Below, in pieces: positions 58,143-64,000 of a stretch of 64,000 nucleotides of DNA. A program made the translations under genes and the position numbers. The DNA lies in the NCBI GenBank assembly GCA_902775565.1, contig CACYMP010000011.1, positions 18,703 through 82,702 of the forward strand, given 5' to 3'. The stretch is from Oscillospiraceae bacterium (GTDB taxonomy: Bacteria > Bacillota > Clostridia > Saccharofermentanales > Saccharofermentanaceae). The notes under the pieces were generated by a model, which was not told the DNA's origin, did no database searches, and worked only from the letters and a program-made list of their open reading frames with translations. Position 1 is the first letter of the stretch. Each line of letters starts with the position of its first letter.

Positions 58143-58577
58143 TTACACCAACGCCACGTTGTCCACGTCCCAGGGCTCTATGAGCTCTGTCCTGCCCTTT
58201 CTGGTCTCATATGCCAGCACCTGGACGACTCTCACGGGCTTGTCAGGCTGCTTGGTGTACATTATCTGCATCAAGGCGCCGCCCTTCTTGCCGGGAATGT
58301 TCAGAACCTTATCCACGTTGTTGTAGTTAAGGAGATTTTCGAACGGATCGGTCTCATCGAGCTCGCCAAGCCTTTTCATGACCGCCTCATATACAGCATC
58401 GCCCATGAACATGCTCATGTTCGAATTGGAGATCATCACACTGCTGCCCGGATCGAAAACAAAGACCCTTATATCATCAGGTACGTTAAGATCATCAAAG
58501 ATCTTCATAATAGCCTGCCTGGTCGTCCCGTCCTCACAGAGCTGGGCAACCGTCGCATATTTTCTCTTGATGATCAT
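58143..58577 (-). CDS. Hypothetical protein, 144 aa
   Basis: Small soluble mixed alpha/beta protein (VAQLCEDGTTRQAIMKIFDDL at the start). It lies 13 bp after the lipoprotein gene at 58591 and may be part of its operon. No family recognised. Confidence 0.65.
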   Translation of the reverse strand: MIIKRKYATVAQLCEDGTTRQAIMKIFDDLNVPDDIRVFVFDPGSSVMISNSNMSMFMGDAVYEAVMKRLGELDETDPFENLLNYNNVDKVLNIPGKKGGALMQIMYTKQPDKPVRVVQVLAYETRKGRTELIEPWDVDNVALV

Positions 58578-58590
58578 ATAAATCCTCTGC

Positions 58591-59220
58591 TTATTTCATT
58601 GCCTCGGGATCAAGAACATGTACTGCGTTGAAGATGTATTTGGCAAAGCCCGTTCTGTCCTCTGTCCTTGTGGTAAGTCCGTATATGAACAGTACGCTGT
58701 TGCCTTTCAGATATGCGCCTCTCTTGTGGACCTGAACGTCTGCGCCATAGTAAGAGATCGTGTAGTGGTATCCGTTCTTCTTGCCCGAAGTATAATTGTC
58801 CTTGCTTACATAAGAATCAGCAAATGCCGAATAAAGATCCTTTGCGCTGCTGCTGTCCTTAAGTGTCAGCTGGTAAACGAGCGTTGAATAATTGCCGTCA
58901 CCCAGATATTCGTTTGCAGCTACGATCACAGCCTCAGTTACCGTGGCGTGGGGAAGGTTGCCGCCGCTGTTTATATAGTTGTCGTAAAGATCCTGGGCAT
59001 CCTTCTTATCCTTTGATGCATAAAACGAAGTGCCGATACTGCCGGAATAATTTATAAGACTTGTTGTATCGAGGATGTTGCTGGCCTCACGCATACCGTA
59101 CTGCTTTGAGGCATCAACAAGAGTAGATTTCTCAAATCCGCCGCCGTTTCCTGAGCATCCTGCCAGACAGACTATGGTCATAACGACCACTAATATAGAA
59201 ACTAATGCTTTTCTTCTCAT
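58591..59220 (-). CDS. Lipoprotein, 209 aa, unknown
   Basis: A signal peptide with LAGC lipobox (Cys at about 22) and a 185-residue domain containing two related alpha/beta halves (FYASKDKKDAQDLYDNY; LKDSSSAKDLYSAFADSY). Similar lipoproteins of Clostridia are uncharacterised. Own promoter upstream. Confidence 0.75.
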   Translation of the reverse strand: MRRKALVSILVVVMTIVCLAGCSGNGGGFEKSTLVDASKQYGMREASNILDTTSLINYSGSIGTSFYASKDKKDAQDLYDNYINSGGNLPHATVTEAVIVAANEYLGDGNYSTLVYQLTLKDSSSAKDLYSAFADSYVSKDNYTSGKKNGYHYTISYYGADVQVHKRGAYLKGNSVLFIYGLTTRTEDRTGFAKYIFNAVHVLDPEAMK

Positions 59221-59253
59221 TAGAACACCCCCACATCAAAACCAATTGATATA

Positions 59254-59281
59254 ATTATGCCACTTGATAGGGGGATTTCAA
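59254..59281 (-). promoter_or_regulatory. Promoter of the lipoprotein gene
   Basis: Minus strand: TTGAAA (plus 59276-59281), 16 bp, CATAAT (plus 59254-59259). Confidence 0.6.
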
Positions 59282-59291
59282 GCAAATTAGG

Positions 59292-60215
59292 TCACGCCGC
59301 CTCGATTTCGTAATCTATCAGGTCACCGTAAAGTGCCGTGAGCGGTCGGCCGCCTATCTTCGCCTTCTCGAAAAAGCTGTTAATGTCCCTGTACCACTTG
59401 TTATTGAATTTTATAACAGTGCTCCTGCCCTCTCTCACGCACTCGGCCGTGAACCTGATTCCGTTATAAACGAACGACAGGCCAAGTCCGTCACGCGAGA
59501 GACAGAAAAGATCATAGAGGTCCGTTCCGCAGACCCTGCTGCCGCCCGGGATCTTGTGGATCAGCATGACCACGGACTCCATTTCCTCCAGGTTGCCCCA
59601 CCAGGACGGGTTGCCCTTAATATCCTCCGCGATCTGCACCTTGGCCTCGCCGAGAAGCTTCAAAGCCTCACGGTTCTTCCCCTCTGCAGCCTTTATCTCA
59701 GCCATTCTGAAAATGACTCCCGGCATAGGATAGAACTCCATGTCGATCAGGGAATCAAGCTCCTCGGGATGCGAGATCTCATAGTAGAGCCTTTCGATCA
59801 TGTCCCGGTATCTGGCCTCGTCCTTTTCGACAAAGTAGCCGTATCTGTACATGTCGGCGATCTTATACTCGCAGCTGATCCTCATGTAATCGTCAGCGCA
59901 CTCCGCACCTTTCCTGAAGTAGAAGTAGGCCTTCTCATAATCGACAGTCCCGTTCTGGCCGTAGTACCAAAGGTATCCCAGGCTCTCGTATGCCGGGCAG
60001 TATCCGTACTCGGCCGAAAGCTCCAGGTACTTCTGGTACAGGTCGAAATGCCTTTCCTCGGCATAGTGGAATGCGAGGTTATGCATGTCGTACGGTCTGT
60101 GGAACGCATCGATCAGGAAGTGGTACGCCTCCACGAAAAGAAACTTGTCGTCTTCAGTATGGCTTTCTGCCATGTAGTAATCTGTAATTATGCCTCTGGC
60201 TTCTGTAACGGTCAT
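59292..60215 (-). CDS. Sel1/TPR-type repeat protein
   Basis: 307 residues. Sel1-like units are visible: YCPAYESLGYLWYYGQNGTVDYEKAYFYFRKGAE and DMYRYGYFVEKDEARYRDMIE, then helices and a beta-rich C-terminal domain. AAGGAGG precedes the ATG. It lies 33 bp after the ADP-ribosylglycohydrolase gene, probably in the riboswitch operon. Role likely protein-protein interaction. Confidence 0.8.
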   Translation of the reverse strand: MTVTEARGIITDYYMAESHTEDDKFLFVEAYHFLIDAFHRPYDMHNLAFHYAEERHFDLYQKYLELSAEYGYCPAYESLGYLWYYGQNGTVDYEKAYFYFRKGAECADDYMRISCEYKIADMYRYGYFVEKDEARYRDMIERLYYEISHPEELDSLIDMEFYPMPGVIFRMAEIKAAEGKNREALKLLGEAKVQIAEDIKGNPSWWGNLEEMESVVMLIHKIPGGSRVCGTDLYDLFCLSRDGLGLSFVYNGIRFTAECVREGRSTVIKFNNKWYRDINSFFEKAKIGGRPLTALYGDLIDYEIEAA

Positions 60216-60248
60216 AGCGCACCTCCTTCCTTAGTGCTTTTTCGCTTC

Positions 60249-61055
60249 TTAAATAACCGAGATTATCTCCATGAGAAATCTGTCGACTACTTTAATTATC
60301 TCTTCAGGCAAATACAGCTTGGCCTGCTTCACAAAGCTCTCGGGTACTCCCCACATGGCTTCTGCTACCGCGCCAGCGATCGCACCCAGCGTATCCGTGT
60401 CTCCGCCTATGTACATTACGTTGCGGATGCACTCCTCATAGCTGTTTGCCTCAAGGAAGCACGTAAATGCCTCAGGCATTGTGCGCATGCAGTCCTCGAC
60501 ATGCTTGTATGTGGGACGGATCTCGTCCAAAGTTCTCGAAAGGTCGTAGCCGAATTCTTTCTCGAGGTAAGCCTTGATCTCTTCCTTGCTTGCACGTGTC
60601 CTTGCCATGAACATTGCCGCCGCAACAGACTCAGCTCCCTTCACGCCTTCAGGGTGGTTGTGGGTTACCTCAGCTGTCCACCTTGCAACCTCACGCGTAC
60701 GCTCGATCGAGTCATAGAGCCAGCCCGCAGGCGAGACTCTCATGCCGGATCCGTTTCCGTAGCTTCCGTAAGGCTTGGGGTCATCAGAAAGGACCCAGTG
60801 AATGAACCTTGCGCCGTATCCTGCGTGAGGGTACTTCTTGCCCCACTTCTTCATGGACTTAATGAGGCACTCCTTAACAGTCTTCTCGTCAGCGTCCTTG
60901 CCTGCGTCAAGCAGGGCCTCGGCTACAGCAATGCTCATTACGGTGTCGTCCGTGAAGTCGTTCTCTCTCGTGAAGAACTCGAACTCCCTGCTCTTGCTGC
61001 CCTGGTCAAACTCAAAGCGGCTTCCTACAATGTCTCCAATAATAGCTCCGTACAT
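60249..61055 (-). CDS. ADP-ribosylglycohydrolase (DraG/ARH type)
   Basis: 268 residues. The metal-binding motifs are GAIIGDIVGSRFEF, FTDDTVMSIAVAEAL (Thr-Asp-Asp) and the C-terminal IGGDTDTLGAIAGAVAEA. These enzymes remove ADP-ribose from proteins, nucleic acids or small molecules. It follows the SseB-like gene after 12 bp. With a macrodomain gene at 62540 and NADAR at 34430, the window is rich in ADP-ribose enzymes. Confidence 0.93.
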   Translation of the reverse strand: MYGAIIGDIVGSRFEFDQGSKSREFEFFTRENDFTDDTVMSIAVAEALLDAGKDADEKTVKECLIKSMKKWGKKYPHAGYGARFIHWVLSDDPKPYGSYGNGSGMRVSPAGWLYDSIERTREVARWTAEVTHNHPEGVKGAESVAAAMFMARTRASKEEIKAYLEKEFGYDLSRTLDEIRPTYKHVEDCMRTMPEAFTCFLEANSYEECIRNVMYIGGDTDTLGAIAGAVAEAMWGVPESFVKQAKLYLPEEIIKVVDRFLMEIISVI

Positions 61056-61067
61056 GTTATTTCCTCC

Positions 61068-61616
61068 TTATTTCTCATTATCATTTTTTCTCTCTAGGCG
61101 GACCGACCTGAATCCCGAGGACGTAATATCCGTGTCCGCAAATCTGTCCGCCAGTTCAAGCATATGCTCGAACGTTATTTTCGAAAGGGCGAACGAATCA
61201 CTGTTTGGGTTAATTATAATCCCGTCTATAGCCTCCGAATCCAAGGCGGCTTCAATAATGGACCTGACCGTCACGGCTCTGACTGCGTTCGTCTTTTCCG
61301 CACCGTCAAGCTCGTTCTTATCGGTAAAGAGCGGGAACCACCTGCGCCCGTCTTCACTTTCGACAAACGTGAAAAGCTCTTCCGGTTCCGGACCGTCCCC
61401 GAAAAGGTCTTTCGCCTCTGTATCAGGGTTGAAGTCCAAAGCACAGCGTGTCAGGTTAAGCAGCGTCATATAGGCTTTTGCGCCTGTTCCGGCAAGCAGC
61501 ATCAGGTGCGTCATTACATAAAAACCTCTCTCATCACAAGGGTCTTCCAGAAATTCTGTAACAGACTCCTTGAGAATTGCCGTCTCCATCAGTTCGTCTT
61601 TTTCATTGTTCTTCAT
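61068..61616 (-). CDS. SseB-like protein
   Basis: 182 residues. The SseB N-terminal domain pattern is seen: ELFTFVESEDGRRWFPLFTD, then AVTVRSIIEAALDSEAIDGIIINPNSDSFALSK. SseB-domain proteins are common and of unknown function in Clostridia. It starts 12 bp after the regulator gene at 61629 and belongs to the riboswitch operon. Confidence 0.8.
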   Translation of the reverse strand: MKNNEKDELMETAILKESVTEFLEDPCDERGFYVMTHLMLLAGTGAKAYMTLLNLTRCALDFNPDTEAKDLFGDGPEPEELFTFVESEDGRRWFPLFTDKNELDGAEKTNAVRAVTVRSIIEAALDSEAIDGIIINPNSDSFALSKITFEHMLELADRFADTDITSSGFRSVRLERKNDNEK

Positions 61617-61628
61617 ATCATTTCCTCC

Positions 61629-62162
61629 TTATGCTGCATTGCCCTTATTCCAACGGCTGTTCTTGTAGTATCTCTGCGTTACGGAACCCATTATTCCGTT
61701 TCTTCCCTGTGGAATTGAGTTCTTAAACTCAATAAGCTTCGGAATGTCTGACTCATGCCAATGTCTGGTCCTATGTGCTCCAAGCCTGAAGAAATCAGGC
61801 AGACGCTTTGCATACTCGTGTTCAGGGTTTTCCTTCTTCCAGCGGTACCAGCCGTTAATAGTTTGTACGCTTGAACCTATTGCAACAGCCAATTCCGCAA
61901 TAGTAAGACTCTTATCTTCCTCGTTCTCGGAAGGAGTCTCCTCCTGCTCTGAATTCTCTTCGGAAACCTCTGCAGGCACCTCTCCGTTGCTCCTGGCAAT
62001 GTCCTCGCGAATAAGCCTCTTAATGTATGTGGACTTGCCGGTGTTGTCCAGGCTGGTAAGCTTCGCAATGACGTCTGCGTCGTACTTCTTGCTCAGCCTG
62101 ACGTTGACCTGAATCGTGTTTTCCTTCTGGTACTTTGCAATGTACTTAATGTTGTTGCTCAT
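61629..62162 (-). CDS. Putative DNA-binding protein, RHH-like plus helix-turn-helix
   Basis: 177 residues. The N-terminal 55 residues resemble a ribbon-helix-helix (IQVNVRLSKKYDADVIAKL, STYIKRLIREDI). A Glu-rich linker is followed by a helix-turn-helix (LTIAELAVAIGSSVQTINGWYRW) and a basic tail. AAGGAGG lies 7 bases before the ATG and can be masked by ACCTCCT in the leader. First gene of an operon under a SAM-type riboswitch. Confidence 0.65.
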   Translation of the reverse strand: MSNNIKYIAKYQKENTIQVNVRLSKKYDADVIAKLTSLDNTGKSTYIKRLIREDIARSNGEVPAEVSEENSEQEETPSENEEDKSLTIAELAVAIGSSVQTINGWYRWKKENPEHEYAKRLPDFFRLGAHRTRHWHESDIPKLIEFKNSIPQGRNGIMGSVTQRYYKNSRWNKGNAA

Positions 62163-62232
62163 GCTTTTTCCTCCTTAAATGTATATTAGTTAGATCGTCT
62201 GCTCGAGACGACGGATGATCACTTCTTCTGAT

Positions 62233-62327
62233 AGGAGGTAATAACCATCGTTCAAGCTTTAGCACCTTGCCCTATTGCAGGTTGCTGTGCGGTCACCGGG
62301 CTTGTCCCTCGCGCACTCTTTATGGTA
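62233..62327 (-). promoter_or_regulatory. S-box superfamily SAM riboswitch (SAM-I/IV variant-like)
   Basis: Minus-strand RNA: ACCAT pairs ATGGT as closing stem; then AGAGTGCG, GAGGGACAAGCCC, GTGACCGCAC, AGCAACC, a short hairpin and AGGTGCTAAAGC. The GAGGGA, GCCC, CAGCAACC and GGTGCTAA blocks are the S-box core including kink-turn and pseudoknot. The start falls next to the predicted +1. Downstream ACCTCCT (plus 62233-62239) complements the AAGGAGG (plus 62170-62176) of gene 61629, so control is probably translational. Confidence 0.75.
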
Positions 62328-62332
62328 GTTTC

Positions 62333-62341
62333 AGTATAGCA
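62333..62341 (-). promoter_or_regulatory. Extended -10 promoter of the riboswitch operon
   Basis: Minus strand TGCTATACT (TATACT at plus 62333-62338); no good -35. The RNA would start at the riboswitch. Confidence 0.55.
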
Positions 62342-62360
62342 TGCTTCCTTAGGGGAGTAT

Positions 62361-62387
62361 GTCCGTTTAATCGGACTATTTTTTTTG
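62361..62387 (+). terminator. Possible plus-strand terminator hairpin
   Basis: GTCCG, TTTAAT, CGGAC, then TATTTTTTTTT. The stem is short. No plus-strand gene ends nearby, so its use is unclear. Confidence 0.4.
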
Positions 62388-62490
62388 ACCTCCTTTTTTC
62401 GCCTTCCCCTTGCGTTTGCTTGTTATGGCTTTATTGTAGGACGGATCAAGGCGGAATAGGTCAACTGCAGATTGACGTTTCAAAAGCTAT

Positions 62491-62515
62491 AAAAAACCGC
62501 CCCGGAAAGGAGCGG
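62491..62515 (-). terminator. Rho-independent terminator of the macrodomain gene
   Basis: Minus strand: CCGCTCC, TTTC, CGGGGCGG, then TTTTTT. Confidence 0.85.
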
Positions 62516-62539
62516 AATATAGTATTTACAATGCTTTCG

Positions 62540-63580
62540 TCACTTCAGCTTTCTCAATTCCTCACAACTGTTTTCTTCCAGTTTTTTATCAATTTTTTCA
62601 TAATCGCGGATCCCGTTCTCTATACAAGCCCTGATAACAACATCCGCCTTGCGGCTCCTGCTCAGTGTATAACCAGCTCTTTCCAAAAGATCCAGTGTCT
62701 CATCAAGATCGAGTTCAAGAACAATGCATATAGTAACCGCGACAAACTTAGCCGGATGGTAATTTGAATTTTTTTGCATGGCAGAGATAACCTGCTTGCT
62801 GAAATACCTCTCATTGGTGCCATACAGTTTAGAATACTTAATTTTCTTCTTGTCTGCTAATTCAAAAACCTTGACGCTGAAAGGCTTCGCCGCATCATCG
62901 TAGACCGCATCGAGCTTAGCCTGTTCATCGCGGCTGAGAGGTCGGTTGCTTGCGCCATGGAAATAGCGCTCACGCCTGCGCCTTATCGTACTCATATCAC
63001 GCCAGTCTTCATCGGTCAGACCGTATTCATCCACGACAGCGTTTTCTACATAGTTATCGTCTATATACTGCTTTATCTTTTTCGCGACCGCTGCCGTCGA
63101 TTCATAAGAATCCTTATCGAAAACAACGAGCATTATCTTCATGTCGCTGCCGGTCTCTTTAAGGAACTTCTTGGAAACACTCTTTGCTATCTCAACCGCC
63201 TCATCGTGAGGAAAGCCGTATGCCCCTGTTCCGATCAGCGGGAATGCAATGGACTTGCAGTTGAGTTCCAGAGCAAGATCAAGCGAGTTCTTATAGCACG
63301 ACTTCAACGTATCAAGTGCTGTCTCATTATCGATATCCCATTCAATGCAGACTGTATGGATAATGTATTTTGCATCAAGATTATAAGCGGCTGTCTCAAT
63401 GACATCTCCGGGCTTGATGTCACCGATCAGTTTCCTTGCCGCCAGGAGCTTCTCCTTACCTGCAGCCGTATAGATGGCATTGTCTGTACCTGCGCCGATC
63501 GCAGGCTTGGGATTGGCAGTGTTGACTATCGCATCAGCCTTAACTCTTGTTATGTCATCTCTGATTATCGTAAAGGGCAT
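62540..63580 (-). CDS. Macrodomain protein with C-terminal helical domain
   Basis: 346 residues. Residues 1-165 are a macrodomain: ADAIVNTANPKPAIGAGTDNAIY, LIGTGAYGFPHDEAVEIA. Such domains bind or hydrolyse ADP-ribose, often O-acetyl-ADP-ribose or ADP-ribosyl proteins. The C-terminal part (about 235-346) has ERYFSKQVISAMQKNSNYHPAKFVAVTICIVLEL and a following RAGYTLSRSRKADVVI, a pattern similar to helix-turn-helix regulators fused to such proteins in Firmicutes. A sensor-regulator role is possible. Confidence 0.88.
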   Translation of the reverse strand: MPFTIIRDDITRVKADAIVNTANPKPAIGAGTDNAIYTAAGKEKLLAARKLIGDIKPGDVIETAAYNLDAKYIIHTVCIEWDIDNETALDTLKSCYKNSLDLALELNCKSIAFPLIGTGAYGFPHDEAVEIAKSVSKKFLKETGSDMKIMLVVFDKDSYESTAAVAKKIKQYIDDNYVENAVVDEYGLTDEDWRDMSTIRRRRERYFHGASNRPLSRDEQAKLDAVYDDAAKPFSVKVFELADKKKIKYSKLYGTNERYFSKQVISAMQKNSNYHPAKFVAVTICIVLELDLDETLDLLERAGYTLSRSRKADVVIRACIENGIRDYEKIDKKLEENSCEELRKLK

Positions 63581-63683
63581 AAGTCTGTTTCCTTTAATGA
63601 AGATTACTTATTAATTTATTTTACATTATTCCGATTATTGAGGCACTTTTCCCGTTCAAAAGAAGATCGGTGCAGTGTTCACA

Positions 63684-63739
63684 TTGTCGGTTTTTGTAGG
63701 CTTTTGTCGGCTAAATTCAGGTGCTTGAGCAGTTATAAT
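63684..63739 (+). promoter_or_regulatory. Promoter of the holin-like toxin with three 10-bp direct repeats
   Basis: TTGTCGG (63684-63690), TTGTAGG (63694-63700), TTGTCGG (63704-63710), exactly 10 bp apart, then TATAAT at 63734-63739. The gap from the last repeat to -10 is 23 bp, identical to the Fst-like toxin promoter. No other -35 is apparent. Confidence 0.75.
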
Positions 63740-63773
63740 TGTTTTGGAGTGCTGCCGGCACGGCAGGCGGTTG

Positions 63774-63812
63774 ACCTCCTAAATCCATGACTCGTTCATG
63801 GTGAAAGGAGGT
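63774..63812 (+). promoter_or_regulatory. Hairpin masking the toxin ribosome binding site
   Basis: ACCTCCT (63774-63780) pairs AGGAGGT (63806-63812), and CCATGA (63785-63790) pairs TTCATGG, so the ribosome binding site is locked in the leader. Confidence 0.8.
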
Positions 63813-63817
63813 GCAGT

Positions 63818-63949
63818 ATGACTGATTATGAATTATTGAGTGTGATACTCACATTCGGATTATTGATAGTTTCGATTATTGCTCTTTGTTTTAAGGCAAA
63901 GAAACCTGCTAACAAAAATCAAGAGCTTGTTGGCAGTTTTCTGTTTTGA
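63818..63949 (+). CDS. Holin-like type I toxin (Hol-Tox type), 43 aa
   Basis: MTDYELLSVILTFGLLIVS continues into one membrane helix and a basic tail; this is the pattern of putative holin-like toxins of Firmicutes (MxxYEALxLMIxFGxLI). AAAGGAGG lies 6 bases before the ATG but is masked by a leader hairpin. Type I toxins are held in check by an antisense RNA; its gene would overlap the 3' end and may lie beyond the window edge. Confidence 0.8.
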   Translation: MTDYELLSVILTFGLLIVSIIALCFKAKKPANKNQELVGSFLF

Positions 63950-63971
63950 AATAACTGGGCATAGCAAACAG

Positions 63972-63996
63972 ACCGGAGTCAAATCCGGTTTTTGTT
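63972..63996 (+). terminator. Rho-independent terminator of the holin-like toxin gene
   Basis: ACCGGA, GTCAAA, TCCGGT, then TTTTGTTTT. Confidence 0.85.
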
Positions 63997-64000
63997 TTAG

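Noticed and set aside
59556..61097. 513-codon ORF on the plus strand
   Set aside because: Antisense to the Sel1-type and ADP-ribosylglycohydrolase genes, whose motifs are clear.

Overview
The window looks like the chromosome of an anaerobic member of Bacillota, class Clostridia, probably a gut or rumen organism. Grounds: strong AGGAGG-type ribosome binding sites, Thr/Ser-rich lipoproteins, WYL regulators, YolD/Y-family polymerase and YunG/HtrA/DUF4230/DUF5067-type proteins. No rRNA, CRISPR array, phage structural gene or conjugation gene was found.

Layout. (1) 1-9.6 kb, minus strand: an O-acyltransferase pair (DHHW/AlgJ-like protein and MBOAT), a PD-(D/E)XK-type protein, a YunG/zinc-ribbon pair, a DUF5067-like membrane protein and an HtrA-type protease. 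(2) 9.6-14.5 kb, plus strand: a multi-helix RNA with its own strong promoter, a CbbX-like AAA+ ATPase carrying an RpoA-CTD-like domain, an ECF sigma factor fused to a membrane segment, and a frameshifted lipoprotein gene. (3) 14.5-15.4 kb: an array of ten tRNA or tRNA-like genes, several non-canonical. (4) 15.5-30.1 kb: Y-family polymerase with YolD, a CASTOR/POLLUX-like channel, an AT-rich cassette resembling a lipoprotein-anchored nuclease toxin with immunity protein, small membrane and lipoprotein genes, and a tyrosine recombinase. (5) 30.3-57 kb: an accessory island of small operons: NADAR, DnaB-like helicase, two WYL regulators (one fused to leucine-rich repeats), membrane-less FtsH-like protease with SLOG protein, RtcB-PrfH RNA/ribosome repair, Doc toxin-antitoxin, an Fst-like type I toxin-antitoxin, phosphoesterases and sce7726-like and DUF2779-like nuclease-fold proteins. 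(6) 57-64 kb: a SAM-type riboswitch upstream of an operon with ADP-ribosylglycohydrolase, then a macrodomain protein and a holin-like type I toxin gene.

The most notable signals are regulatory. A 20-bp dyad box (ATG-N14-CAT, outer halves sometimes degenerate) stands exactly 9 bp (once 10 bp) upstream of the -10 hexamer of twelve promoters between 34 and 56 kb, including that of the WYL-LRR gene. Three operons of this set are followed by tandem hairpin arrays with a 72-73 bp period. A different element, TTGTCGG-like direct repeats at exactly 10-bp spacing, abuts the -35 region of both type I toxin genes and the PD-(D/E)XK gene. The rtcB-prfH operon has a 28-codon leader ORF and two mutually exclusive hairpins that could couple expression to ribosome function.

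All assignments come from reading motifs by eye; no database search was possible. Starts were moved from the longest ORF when a ribosome binding site clearly pointed to an inner codon.
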